64,000 nucleotides of DNA from Desulfovibrio gilichinskyi (GTDB taxonomy: Bacteria > Desulfobacterota > Desulfovibrionia > Desulfovibrionales > Desulfovibrionaceae), in assembly GCF_900177375.1 (NCBI RefSeq), contig NZ_FWZU01000002.1, positions 372,001-436,000 on the forward strand. The letters run 5' to 3'. Within the stretch, counting starts at the first letter, position 1. The number at the start of each line of letters is the position of its first letter. A program made the position numbers and the translations under genes. Below the pieces are notes generated by a model, which saw only the letters and a program-made list of their open reading frames with translations, was not told where the DNA came from and searched no databases. Shown here piece after piece: positions 36,255 through 45,392 of the stretch.

Positions 36255-37166
36255 CTAACAGTATGTTAAGTAACTGGCTAAAGCTATTGATACAAATTTA
36301 GATCTGTCTGAATCACCGCGGGAAGGAACAACCACCGGGATATCACTTCCTACCACAACACTTGCCATGCATTTACCTGCGATTGTACTTAATGCTTTGT
36401 AGAGGATGTTACCACTTTCGATGTCAGGTGTGCAGAGTATATCAGCATGTCCGGCAACAAGGTTTGTTACTCCTTTACGAGCCGCAGCTGAAGGAGAGAT
36501 CGCAATATCAAGAGCCAGCGGCCCGGCAACAAATGCATCCCCGAAAGCTCCCTCAACAGACATTTTTGCAAGTATGTCTGCGTCAAGAGTTGCCGGCATT
36601 GCCGGATAATTCACTTTTTCAATTGCAGCCAGGACCGCAACCTTAGGGTTTTGTATTCCAAGCTTACGGGCCACTTGCAGTGCATTGCGGATAATATCCG
36701 CTTTTCGCTGTAAGTTAGGCTTAATATTAACTCCGGCATCAGTTATTAAAATAAGCCTTTCAGATTCAGATGATTCAAATACCGCAACATGGCTGATGAT
36801 ACCTTTGGTCGGTACTCCGGTTTCCTTATTCAAAATTGCTTTTAATACAACACTGGTACTGACAAGACCCTTCATAATGAGTGCGGCTTTGCCGTCTTTA
36901 AAAAGTTGAACAGCTTTTGCTACGGCCGCTGCATCATCATTTTCTTCGTAAAAATCGAATCCGTCTATGTTCAGACCGTATTCTTTTGATACCGCAGCGG
37001 CTTTTTCACGATTCCCTATAAATATCGGCTCGGCAATTCCTGCTTCATTGGCCTCAATGGCGGATCTTATTACGAATTCTTCTGCGCAAGGAGCTATTGC
37101 CACTTTAGGTTTTCCGCCGCATCGGCGTACATTTTTAATGAGTTCGTCCAGTGAAGTTATAGTCAT
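36255..37166 (-). CDS. ptb: Phosphate acyltransferase (phosphate butyryl/acetyltransferase family)
   Basis: A 303-residue cytosolic enzyme that exchanges CoA and phosphate on an acyl group. Family features are VAIAPCAEEFVIRSA, GKAALIMKGLVSTS near residue 95, LITDAGVNIKPN near 140, and the late VVGSDIPVVVPSRGDSDRSK that forms the phosphate/CoA site. Its length and sequence fit Ptb rather than the larger Pta. No butyrate kinase is adjacent, which would be usual for a butyrate pathway. It follows an ilvN-like gene by 54 bases, which suggests branched-chain acyl-CoA use (isobutyryl or isovaleryl). Confidence 0.85.
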   Translation of the reverse strand: MTITSLDELIKNVRRCGGKPKVAIAPCAEEFVIRSAIEANEAGIAEPIFIGNREKAAAVSKEYGLNIDGFDFYEENDDAAAVAKAVQLFKDGKAALIMKGLVSTSVVLKAILNKETGVPTKGIISHVAVFESSESERLILITDAGVNIKPNLQRKADIIRNALQVARKLGIQNPKVAVLAAIEKVNYPAMPATLDADILAKMSVEGAFGDAFVAGPLALDIAISPSAAARKGVTNLVAGHADILCTPDIESGNILYKALSTIAGKCMASVVVGSDIPVVVPSRGDSDRSKFVSIALASYLTYC

Positions 37167-37220
37167 GGGCGCACCTTTATAAAATTATTCATGTGTCTGA
37201 GATGTGACTAAACGGGAAAG

Positions 37221-37700
37221 TTAATCATCGCCTCTTTTAAGCGCGATCATTCCTGTGCGGCACATACTTTTGATTCCGATAGGCTGGAGCATTTTGATAA
37301 GTCCTTCGACTCGTTCCTGATCTCCGCTGAGCTCAACCGTAATAGTTTTTTGTCCCATGCCTACTACGTCCGCCCTGAAAACTTCAAAAATCTGCATAAG
37401 CTGGCACATGGAATCTTTCGTGACATCAACTTTTAATAAGACAAGTTCACGGTCGACAAAATCTTTACGTGCCAGATCATCCAATTTTATCACAAAATCC
37501 ATCGCCTGTAGATCTTTTGTTACCTTTGCAATGTCTTCGTCACTTCCCTGCGCACAGATAACCATTCTTGATACGTCCATATTTTCGGTTTCACCGCAGG
37601 ATATGGATGTAATGTTAATACCGTTTTTTTGAAAAGCAGCTGAAGATTCTGCCAGAACTCCGGCTCTGTTTCTCACCAGTGCTGAGATTGTATGTTGCAT
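37221..37700 (-). CDS. ilvN: Acetolactate synthase small (regulatory) subunit without an adjacent large subunit
   Basis: A 159-residue protein with an N-terminal ACT domain (ISALVRNRAGVLAESSAAFQKNGINI) and the C-terminal IlvN/IlvH domain (RELVLLKVDVTKDSM, FRADVVGMGQKTITVELSG). The family binds valine and controls the catalytic subunit IlvB. AAGGAG precedes the ATG at 37700, so the longer frame to 37760 is not used. No ilvB lies on either side; the next genes downstream are ptb-like and a binding protein. It either regulates a distant IlvB or is a repurposed ACT regulator. Confidence 0.85.
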   Translation of the reverse strand: MQHTISALVRNRAGVLAESSAAFQKNGINITSISCGETENMDVSRMVICAQGSDEDIAKVTKDLQAMDFVIKLDDLARKDFVDRELVLLKVDVTKDSMCQLMQIFEVFRADVVGMGQKTITVELSGDQERVEGLIKMLQPIGIKSMCRTGMIALKRGDD

Positions 37701-37878
37701 TCGGTACTCCTTATATTTGGTAAGGTCTGAAAGTCTATTACAGGATGAATGTACACTCAATTTCGGACGCTAACAAGCCGATCAGCTTGTTGAACGGGGT
37801 AAAAAAAGGATAATTTATATGCGGAAGGGCTGAATAATTATGTTCTACCAAGTGGAAAATAGAGATGAAAAAGCGGAG

Positions 37879-40800
37879 TTAAATAGAAGTCAGACCTGGC
37901 GGACAGAATCCGTCTGATCTCATTTTGATAAGTTGCAATGCCACCGCTGCCGGTTGCGGTTTATCAAAATAGAATCCCTGCACACAGTCGCAACCGATTT
38001 CTTTAAGCAGAGTCAGCTGCTGTCTGGTTTCAACTCCTTCAGCAATAACATCCATGCTGAGGCTGTGTCCCAGAGCATTTACTGCGCGGACAATTTCAAG
38101 CGACTCGTGATCTATTGCCATACGGCTGATGAACGATCTGTCAATTTTTACTGTTGAGGCAGGGAATCTTTGTAATTGCGACAGGGATGAGTAGCCTGTT
38201 CCGAAATCGTCAACCGCAAGTCTGATGCCCATCTCGACGATCTTTTTAAGATTTAAAGTGGATGCGGCGTTTCTTTCCATGATTGCGGATTCGGTAATTT
38301 CAAGTTTCAACATATCTGAGGGGAAATTTGTGTCGCTGAGTGTTTTTGAAATTGAATCAGCAAGATCAGGGCGGGAAAGTTGGCCTGATGATAAATTGAC
38401 AGTGAGGAACATGTCTCTGGATGAAGGATATTCAGATAACCATGCAGCAAATTCGTGACAGGATTTTTGCAGCATTAATCTGTCCAGTTTTACAATCAGC
38501 CCTGTTTCCTCTGCAATAGGAATTATTTGGTCAGGGGTTATGAAACCTCTTTCAGGGTGATTCCAGCGTATAAGGGCTTCAAATCCGGCCAGTCTTTTAG
38601 TGTGTAAACAGTAAATAGGCTGGAAATAAGGAATAAACTCATCTTCAGGAAGACCTTGTCTGATTTCTGTCTCAATAAGCATATTTTCAAGTGCTTTTTC
38701 ATGCATAGCTTTATTGAAAACTTTGAACTTATTAACACCCTGTTTTTTTGCTTTATACATGCTTATGTCTGCATCACGCAGAATATGCTCAGGGTGTTCA
38801 TATGCCGCAGTTTTAAAGACAATTCCAATACTTGTACTGATAACAACTTCTTTTTCGGCAACAGTTATCGGCTTACGTATTTTATTTCTAATACTCCTGA
38901 TTATTTGTATTACCTGCTGAGGGGTTCTGAAATATTCGATAAGTATTGCATATTCGTCCCCGCCCATTCTGGCGATTGTATCTACGGGGCGAAGACAGCT
39001 TTTAATCCTTTCACCGACTTTAATTAAAAGAGAGTCGCCTGCCTGATGCCCAAGACTGTCGTTTATGCGTTTGAACATATCAATATCAAGCATAAGAACC
39101 GCAAAATTATGATCAGGCTGTTTCTGTGAGCGGTAAAGGGCCTGCTCAAGGCGTTCAAGAAATAGAGTGCGGTTAGGCAGACCTGTCAGAGAATCATGCA
39201 GTGATTGGTGAGAGAGTTTGCGCTCAAATTCTTTGCGGTGCGAAATGTCATCGTAGATAATGAATGTTCCGGAGATTTTATCATCATAAACAAAAGGGTA
39301 CCCGAGAATAGAGACCGGAATTAATCTGCCGTTCTTATGCTTGCGCAGGTCTTCGGTCCTAAATGTCATGCCTGATAAAATCTTCTTGAAATTTTCTTTA
39401 ATCGCACCTTCACCGCTAGGACAGAGATTCTCACAGCAAGGGGCCATCTGTTCTGTTGTGTATCCGAAAAGCCCGGTAAAGGCTTTATTGGTTGACATTA
39501 TATTTCCCTCTGAATCAGTCAGAGCAATGGCCTGTGGTGAGCTTTCAAAAAGCTGCATGAAGCGTGCTTTATGTTTGAAAGCATTTCTTTCTGCCACTAT
39601 TCTCGGCGTAGAATCAAAGGCGGTTCCTGAATATAAAACGGGCTTTCCTTCATCATCATACATCGTTGAAATATTGATGGAGCACCATTTTTCTATATTA
39701 TCTTTATGTTTGATGCGAATGCGTTTTCCGCTGACAGCACCATTTCTGAGCAGCTCTTTCAGCAGGTTTACCCAGTCTCGCGTGCTATGGAAATAATCAG
39801 AAGCATTGGGGCATTGCTCCTTCATCTGTGTGGCAGAATCATAGCCCATGATTCTCTCCATTGCGGGGTTGGCCATGAGTATCTCACCGTCAATCGATGT
39901 CTGAAAAATTGCAACAGTGGCATTTTCAAATATTGAGCGGAATTTTTTTTCACTTGCCAGCAGGGCCTTTTCAGTCTGCCTGCGTTTAATTGCAGACGCT
40001 ATCTGGTCGGAAATTGCGACCATTAAATCAACGTCTTGTTCTGTATATGTATTATCAGATTTGTAAGACTGAATTGTCATCACACCAACGACTTGATTAC
40101 CGTGGATAAGCGGCACTCCAAGCCATGATTTTGCTGATGACCCGAGAGTCGGCAATCCCTCTTGGCGATACTGAGTAATATTTTTTTCTTCTATCAGAAG
40201 AGGTTTTCGGCGTTTAATAACTTCTGCGCTGAGGCTGTTGATATTTTTGATAACAATTCGTTCGTTTGGTGAAATACATTTCTTCTCGTCAGAATAATAA
40301 GGAAATGAAAGGGTTTCATCTTTATCGTCATAAAGAGCAACATAGAAATTTTCAGCCTCGGTAAATGGCTTAAGAGTTTCATGTATGAATTGGAATAAAC
40401 TGAAATTGTCAGTAGTTGATTTAGCGGCTGATGAAATTTTGTAAAGGATAAGATTAATGTTTTCAGTTTGTTTGCGGGCAGAAACATCCCGCAGTGTTTC
40501 GATCGCGCCTATTATTTCGCCGGTATTATCAGTAATCGGTGCGGCTTGAACCCAAAGGTGTGTATTTTTTCTATGGGCGAGGTTTTGAACTATGATTTCA
40601 GCGGCTAAAGACTTCCCTTGTCGCCTGATAGATTGATATTTAATAAGATCGGTCGCCTCGCAGCCCCGAACGATGTCAATTAATCCCGGTTTTCTTGTGC
40701 CGTGAACAAGATTTATGTATTCAAAATCGCCTTTACCTATAACTTTTTCTGCCGCTACTCCTGTTAGTTTTTCAAGTGCCGGATTCCATGCTATTATAAT

Positions 40801-41001
40801 ACCGTTTTTATCAATAACAAATGAAGGGTCCGGCAGAAAATGGAGTATTTTGATGAAGAAAGATTCCGGAGTAATCATGGATGCATCAAGGCTGGAATAT
40901 GTTTTGTCTACGAGCATCAGAAAAGAGTTCATTTTCTCAAGTGAATACGCCGTAGAGATCCCGATTGTCTCTTCTAATTGTTTTAGTAGTAACTTGTGCA
41001 T
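37879..41001 (-). CDS. PAS-GAF-PAS-PAS-GGDEF-EAL cyclic-di-GMP protein
   Basis: About 1,040 residues, soluble, with no transmembrane segment. In order: a short N-terminal coiled region, PAS (PDPSFVIDKNGIIIAWNPALEKLTG), GAF (about residues 185-340, WLGVPLIHGNQVVGVMTIQS), two further PAS domains, then GGDEF and EAL. The GGDEF site reads MGGDEYA, an active form. EAL has EALIRW, NLSSGQLS, DDFGTGYSS, KIDRSF and AEGVET, so all phosphodiesterase residues look intact. It can therefore make or break c-di-GMP in response to internal signals. The start is unsure: ATG at 41001 or TTG at 41040, neither with a ribosome binding site. Confidence 0.9.
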   Translation of the reverse strand: MHKLLLKQLEETIGISTAYSLEKMNSFLMLVDKTYSSLDASMITPESFFIKILHFLPDPSFVIDKNGIIIAWNPALEKLTGVAAEKVIGKGDFEYINLVHGTRKPGLIDIVRGCEATDLIKYQSIRRQGKSLAAEIIVQNLAHRKNTHLWVQAAPITDNTGEIIGAIETLRDVSARKQTENINLILYKISSAAKSTTDNFSLFQFIHETLKPFTEAENFYVALYDDKDETLSFPYYSDEKKCISPNERIVIKNINSLSAEVIKRRKPLLIEEKNITQYRQEGLPTLGSSAKSWLGVPLIHGNQVVGVMTIQSYKSDNTYTEQDVDLMVAISDQIASAIKRRQTEKALLASEKKFRSIFENATVAIFQTSIDGEILMANPAMERIMGYDSATQMKEQCPNASDYFHSTRDWVNLLKELLRNGAVSGKRIRIKHKDNIEKWCSINISTMYDDEGKPVLYSGTAFDSTPRIVAERNAFKHKARFMQLFESSPQAIALTDSEGNIMSTNKAFTGLFGYTTEQMAPCCENLCPSGEGAIKENFKKILSGMTFRTEDLRKHKNGRLIPVSILGYPFVYDDKISGTFIIYDDISHRKEFERKLSHQSLHDSLTGLPNRTLFLERLEQALYRSQKQPDHNFAVLMLDIDMFKRINDSLGHQAGDSLLIKVGERIKSCLRPVDTIARMGGDEYAILIEYFRTPQQVIQIIRSIRNKIRKPITVAEKEVVISTSIGIVFKTAAYEHPEHILRDADISMYKAKKQGVNKFKVFNKAMHEKALENMLIETEIRQGLPEDEFIPYFQPIYCLHTKRLAGFEALIRWNHPERGFITPDQIIPIAEETGLIVKLDRLMLQKSCHEFAAWLSEYPSSRDMFLTVNLSSGQLSRPDLADSISKTLSDTNFPSDMLKLEITESAIMERNAASTLNLKKIVEMGIRLAVDDFGTGYSSLSQLQRFPASTVKIDRSFISRMAIDHESLEIVRAVNALGHSLSMDVIAEGVETRQQLTLLKEIGCDCVQGFYFDKPQPAAVALQLIKMRSDGFCPPGLTSI

Positions 41002-41098
41002 CTGATTATTTTGATTACTGTATAAATCTTTGCTCTGCAAGGTTTCTGTTTGTTTTGTCAGGAAATAATGCAGTTATCCTGATGGATTATAAAATCTA

Positions 41099-43312
41099 TC
41101 ATTGCCCTTGTTTTATGGGAATGAGGGAAACAGTTGGCTCGCCATTAGCATTGCGCGTCCCGCTTATAAGATAATATTCCCCATTAGGAATACTGATTTC
41201 CCATATATTTTCATTACATGATCCGGAAATTGTTTTCTCCACTATTTGAAAAAATGAATCATTTTCTAACTTTGAAATTGTGAAGTCTTTAAAATATTGA
41301 GGAGGCTTACTTCCTTTTGGAAATCCGTTTAAACCGAACTTGATAGTTCTCCAGTTTGAATAATAAGCGGTGCTTTCAGCCGTTGCATTCTGCTTCCCTG
41401 TCATGGAACTTTTTTCAGGGTAAAACGGGGTCCATTTCTGTCCGTCGAATAGCTCTGCCCAGCCTTGCTCATCAAGATATCTGGCAGGGATGCCTGCTGA
41501 ACGCAGAGCTGCAACCGCAAAAATATTTATCTCGTCATCATTTGATGCCCTGTTGGAAGTGAATACTCCTAAGGGAGTTAAGCTGTTTCCCAGAGGACCG
41601 CGGGTGACCGTTGATAAGCTTTGAACGAATCGACTTACAGAGTTTATTTTGTCTGAAATTTTATCACCTTTTTTCAGTCTGAAGAAAGGGTATAAACTAC
41701 TCCGCCATGGTTGAAGTTGCTCATACATGATCCGCGGACTTAAGACGTATTGCGTGAATATTTTGTCGTCATATTTAAGCCCGGCTTTGCCGGCATCTTC
41801 TCTGGCTTTAAGAGCTAAATCTGCATTCGATATCAGTTCATTGGAACTGATTTTTATGAGGTCGGCAGTTTCCATCTGGCGAATAGTTTCAGCCATAAAC
41901 TCGCTTTCTTTTTCAGAACAGCTATTTAAGGCCTCAAGTATTTCCGGAGTGTTCAGTCCCGCTTTTGCAATGGAGGAAGACAAAGCTGTATCAAATATCT
42001 CAGCCCCTTTTTTCATACCTTCAAATTTTGCAAGTCGGTCTTTTTTTAAGGAATCGAATTCAATTTTTTTAGCTCCTTCTGAATTTTTTGCAGGAGCGGA
42101 TTGCGCAAGTTTATCACTGTAGTTAAAGCGGAAAAGAATTGTTCCTTCAGGTTTATTGTTCGGGGAAAGTTTCAGCTGAATATCTTTACGTGAAGTTTCT
42201 TCTCCTGGAATCCATGTTGAGGCTGCGTATGCGGTTGCATTTTCATATGCGGCAGAGACAAAGACAGATCCCGGACCAAGAATAATGCTTGTTTTCCCGT
42301 TTTCATCGGTTTGTTTAGCCGCAACAGGGCGCAATGATGCATAGTTGAAAACTGAAAAATAAACTGTGACTTTGTTAAGCGGTTTGTTGTCACTATCAGT
42401 TACAAGAATTTCAGCGCGGCTGGCTGGAGCATACATGGAAGTCGTATTTAAAAGAGTACAACCTACTCTGCGTCCCAAGACCGGAAACTCAGGTTGCTTA
42501 ACGTTGCCGTATGCATAAGATTCAACAAGCGGAGCTTTGCGTACAGATCCGCTGAACCAAGCGTAATCGAGTCCGTAGTCAGGATTTGCAGATTCCAGAT
42601 AATGCCATTTCCCATCAATTAAAACTTCGGTCCATGTATGATTATCGTTTGAGTGCTGCCATGCAGGAACCATTGCCTGACGGGCCGGAATCCCTACACT
42701 TCTCAACGCGCAGACTGTAAAAATAACGGCTTCTTCGCATCGGCCGTATCCTCTGTTTATAGTCATCAGAGGATTTTGGTCCCAACGTTGTGTGGATTCG
42801 AATCCCGTCTTTGAAAAGCACCACAGGTTTACCGCAAGAACAGCTTCCCGCATGGTTTTGCACTTTGATACAATGGGCAAAAGTTCCTGATAGAAAATTT
42901 TACGCCACTTAACTGCTTCTTCCTGACTGACTCTGTGCGGCAGAACATAATTTAAAAAATCTGCCCATGAAACATCCTTTCCCCATAATGTGGATTCTCT
43001 GGCAAGAAATGCATAATCCAGATTCTCGATGAGTAATTCGCTTGGAAGCGTGGCACTGTCGCAGGGTGGAAGGTTGGCGGTTAGAAACTCCGCCGCTTGC
43101 ATTTTCTCGTGATTATTATTGAATTTATACAAAAAAGTTTCAATCTGCGCGCGATTTCCGCCAGCGGTATCAAGTACTGATTCAATGTTTTTTTTGTATG
43201 GGGAATACAGTGTTTTACTTTGGTGCATGGTGGAGCACCCTGAAGTGAAGAGGATCAGACAAACGCAGAAAGAGATAATTGCGGGGAGTGTTAATTTATT
43301 ACAATTTTGCAT
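41099..43312 (-). CDS. Lipoprotein with one intact and one degenerate transglutaminase-like domain
   Basis: A 737-residue lipoprotein (lipobox LFTSGC, Cys 26 from the ATG at 43312). Residues about 180-250 are a transglutaminase-like core with C192 (GRCEEAVIF), H225 (NHTWTEVLIDGKW) and a following Asp (SANPD). A carboxypeptidase-regulatory-like beta domain follows near 310-370 (ILVTDSDNKPLNKVTVYF). Near 588-632 the same pattern recurs (DDEINIFAVAALRSAGIPARY, GWAELFDGQKW), but the Cys and His positions are lost. It faces the periplasm. Such proteins are thought to act on peptides or protein crosslinks, but the substrate here is unknown. Confidence 0.78.
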   Translation of the reverse strand: MQNCNKLTLPAIISFCVCLILFTSGCSTMHQSKTLYSPYKKNIESVLDTAGGNRAQIETFLYKFNNNHEKMQAAEFLTANLPPCDSATLPSELLIENLDYAFLARESTLWGKDVSWADFLNYVLPHRVSQEEAVKWRKIFYQELLPIVSKCKTMREAVLAVNLWCFSKTGFESTQRWDQNPLMTINRGYGRCEEAVIFTVCALRSVGIPARQAMVPAWQHSNDNHTWTEVLIDGKWHYLESANPDYGLDYAWFSGSVRKAPLVESYAYGNVKQPEFPVLGRRVGCTLLNTTSMYAPASRAEILVTDSDNKPLNKVTVYFSVFNYASLRPVAAKQTDENGKTSIILGPGSVFVSAAYENATAYAASTWIPGEETSRKDIQLKLSPNNKPEGTILFRFNYSDKLAQSAPAKNSEGAKKIEFDSLKKDRLAKFEGMKKGAEIFDTALSSSIAKAGLNTPEILEALNSCSEKESEFMAETIRQMETADLIKISSNELISNADLALKAREDAGKAGLKYDDKIFTQYVLSPRIMYEQLQPWRSSLYPFFRLKKGDKISDKINSVSRFVQSLSTVTRGPLGNSLTPLGVFTSNRASNDDEINIFAVAALRSAGIPARYLDEQGWAELFDGQKWTPFYPEKSSMTGKQNATAESTAYYSNWRTIKFGLNGFPKGSKPPQYFKDFTISKLENDSFFQIVEKTISGSCNENIWEISIPNGEYYLISGTRNANGEPTVSLIPIKQGQ

Positions 43313-43400
43313 AGCGCAGACGTAGCACAGAGGGAGTCTACCTGTCATTGCGTAAACTGCGGTCTGCTTACGCGGTAATATGATAAAAAGCGGAAAATGA

Positions 43401-43440
43401 GATAAGGGTTCACAATATTAAAATTGTAAACCCTTATTTT
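43401..43440. terminator. Probable terminator downstream of the nitroreductase
   Basis: AAGGGTTCACAAT / ATTGTAAACCCTT, a 13-bp stem with one mismatch, lies between two minus-strand genes. The T run is better on the plus strand (ATTTTT) than on the minus strand, so its strength for the minus-strand gene is uncertain. Confidence 0.5.
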
Positions 43441-43477
43441 TAAGATCTATTAAATTATAAATGCTTAAAATAAAGTG

Positions 43478-44314
43478 CTATTGCTTCTTGAGTTTTGGAA
43501 AGTTCACACGGTCAGAAGTTATTTGCACGGTGCGATGATAGGTTACAGTCGGTTCTCCGAAAAGCATCATATATCCTACTTCGTGATCATCAGGGATACC
43601 AAGCTCTGTTAACAGCTCAGGAGCGAATTCGTTCAATGACATTATGGCCAGGCCGCACCATGTTGTTCCAAGTCCCATAGTTGCGGATTGCAGTTCAAAG
43701 TAGCTGAGGGCTATGACACAGTCAGCAAGCGGAGTACCTATGCCGCGCGGAGCTGAAGCTATGATCATATGAGGTGCGTGACGGTAGATATAGTCAGCTC
43801 CGTTCTGCCAGCCGTGAATATAGCCGACCAGCCATTTTTGTTTATCTGAAAGAGGCTCATTGCGGTTAATTTTATCCTGAATAGCAGTGTAGGTCCGCTG
43901 GCGGAGTGTATCCATGGTCTCGATATCGTTTATTACTGTCAGCAAAACCTTTTGTCTGTTCATACCTGTCGGAGCGTAGGCGATAATTTTAAGCAGTTTG
44001 TCCAGAGTTTCTGCGTCAACATTTTCCTGACGGTATTGCCTTGTTGATCGGCGGCTTTTGATAAGGTTTTCCATTTGTAATGATGACGGGACATCTGCCG
44101 GAAGCTGGAGGCTGTCTTGGGGGTCAAGACCCATGATGCTTAATGCTCCGGTGGGGCAGACTGCAAGACAGTGCTGGCACTGGAGACAATTATTCTCCCC
44201 ACCTGAAATTATGGAGGGAATGCCGTCTGAAAGTTCTATAATTTGATGAATGCAGTCCGCTGCGCAATCTCCGCACCCTATACACAACTCTTCGTCAATT
44301 TTCAGCTGAATCAT
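43478..44314 (-). CDS. Nitroreductase-family protein with N-terminal 2[4Fe-4S] ferredoxin domain
   Basis: A 278-residue flavoprotein. Residues about 5-60 hold two iron-sulfur cluster motifs (CIGCGDCAADC and CLQCQHCLAVCP). The rest is an FMN-binding nitroreductase fold starting RRSTRQYRQENVD and including IAYAPTGMNRQKV. The ferredoxin part should feed electrons to FMN, for reduction of quinones, nitro compounds or similar. AGGAG seven bases before the ATG at 44314 decides the start over 44335. It is divergent from an HxlR regulator, as in B. subtilis where HypR controls the nitroreductase HypO. I infer the same logic here. Confidence 0.88.
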   Translation of the reverse strand: MIQLKIDEELCIGCGDCAADCIHQIIELSDGIPSIISGGENNCLQCQHCLAVCPTGALSIMGLDPQDSLQLPADVPSSLQMENLIKSRRSTRQYRQENVDAETLDKLLKIIAYAPTGMNRQKVLLTVINDIETMDTLRQRTYTAIQDKINRNEPLSDKQKWLVGYIHGWQNGADYIYRHAPHMIIASAPRGIGTPLADCVIALSYFELQSATMGLGTTWCGLAIMSLNEFAPELLTELGIPDDHEVGYMMLFGEPTVTYHRTVQITSDRVNFPKLKKQ

Positions 44315-44412
44315 TTTTTTCTCCTGATATGCCATGATTTTTTATTTTATTTATTTTAACCGCTTAAACAACATGCTTGTCTTATTAGCACTCTTACAGT
44401 ATAAAAGGAAAG

Positions 44413-44440
44413 TAGATACCTTTTTGTGCTGTAGTATCTA
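44413..44440. promoter_or_regulatory. Inverted repeat in the nitroreductase/HxlR divergent spacer
   Basis: TAGATAC at 44413-44419 and GTATCTA at 44434-44440, perfect 7-bp arms whose starts are 21 bases apart (two helical turns). It lies 34 bases before the hxlR-type ATG. It is a plausible operator for the HxlR-family dimer. Confidence 0.5.
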
Positions 44441-44473
44441 AATGGAAACTATAGAGTTAAGACTGGAGAAATT

Positions 44474-44848
44474 ATGGCTGAATGCCCGTTTAAAAAAAGC
44501 GGACGGCATGAATATCATTGCAGCATGGAGTTGACAGTGCATGTTATCGGCGGCAAATGGAAAATGATTATCCTTCATCAGCTGGAGCGGAGCGAAACAC
44601 TTCGTTTTGGGGAGCTTAAGCAGATAATTCCTAATATTACTCAGAAAATGCTGACTCAGCAATTGAGAGAACTTGAAGATGACGGTCTTATCAATCGCGT
44701 TGTATACGCGGTAGTTCCGCCGAAAGTGGAATATTCACTGACGGAGCTGGGACAGACTGTTATTCCTGTGTTGCAACACTTGACTAAGTGGGGGCAGCAG
44801 TACGCCGAAATACGCAAGGTAGATGAATTCTGCGAAGAAGCTGTATAG
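44474..44848 (+). CDS. HxlR-family transcriptional regulator
   Basis: A 124-residue winged-helix regulator. The core is VIGGKWKMIILHQLERSETLRFGELKQIIPNITQKMLTQQL, the standard HxlR DNA-binding region, followed by the wing and a C-terminal dimer helix. Two Cys lie near the N-terminus (C4 and C16). HxlR members such as HypR and YodB sense quinones or disulfide stress through an N-terminal Cys, so thiol sensing is plausible. GGAG precedes the ATG. It is divergent from the ferredoxin-nitroreductase, its likely target. Confidence 0.88.
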   Translation: MAECPFKKSGRHEYHCSMELTVHVIGGKWKMIILHQLERSETLRFGELKQIIPNITQKMLTQQLRELEDDGLINRVVYAVVPPKVEYSLTELGQTVIPVLQHLTKWGQQYAEIRKVDEFCEEAV

Positions 44849-44865
44849 CCTGAACTAAAAAACAA

Positions 44866-44894
44866 AAGACCGGAATGTTGACATTCCGGTCTTT
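44866..44894. terminator. Bidirectional terminator
   Basis: AAAGACCGGAATGT / ACATTCCGGTCTTT perfect hairpin with a two-base core loop, between the convergent hxlR-type and IscA-like genes. Confidence 0.9.
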
Positions 44895-44946
44895 CATTAT
44901 CTCTTAAAGCAATTAAGCAATCGTTTTTCAGAGGATTCTAACTCTA

Positions 44947-45258
44947 TTAACCGCAGCTTCCGCAACTTCCGCAGCAACCGCCTTCAGATGTTTCGAAAAC
45001 GAGAGAAGAAGAAACTTCAATACCCATAGGGGTCAGATTAATTTCCATCGGTTTAGCCTGATCTAGCAAATCTTTATCCACTACGAAATCATAACCTTCT
45101 AGAGTAATGGTTTCATCGCCTTCTTTTGCTGCGTCAAGGCCTAATGCAAGGCGACTTCCGCTACAAGCAGATGCAATATATATACGGATAGGTTCTTTGT
45201 CTTTGCCTTCAAAATGCTGGTCAAGAACTTCTTTCGCTTCGGTTGTAATTTTGAGCAT
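44947..45258 (-). CDS. IscA/HesB-like protein with Cys-rich C-terminal tail
   Basis: A 103-residue member of the HesB/IscA fold. The usual A-type carrier has three Cys (one mid-protein, then CGCG near the end). Here the mid Cys is in IASACSGSRLALGLD and the C-terminus ends GGCCGSCGSCG, with four Cys in the last ten residues. The fold is therefore kept but the tail differs from classical IscA, ErpA or SufA. Roles in Fe-S or metal handling are possible. AGGAG precedes the ATG. No isc or suf genes are nearby. Confidence 0.8.
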   Translation of the reverse strand: MLKITTEAKEVLDQHFEGKDKEPIRIYIASACSGSRLALGLDAAKEGDETITLEGYDFVVDKDLLDQAKPMEINLTPMGIEVSSSLVFETSEGGCCGSCGSCG

Positions 45259-45392
45259 TTATATTCTCCTAATTTGGTTTAGTTGTTTAGAAGGATAGCC
45301 TTCATTTTGTGTATGTCAACAGGATAGGCAGAAAAAATTTCATACTATTTATGTATGTAAAGTTTTCAGTGTAGATCTATCAATAAAATCTA

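Noticed and set aside
42791-42806. tRNA T-arm-like string GGATTCGAATCC
   Set aside because: It lies inside the transglutaminase-like gene in frame with conserved protein sequence, and no acceptor, D or anticodon arms surround it.
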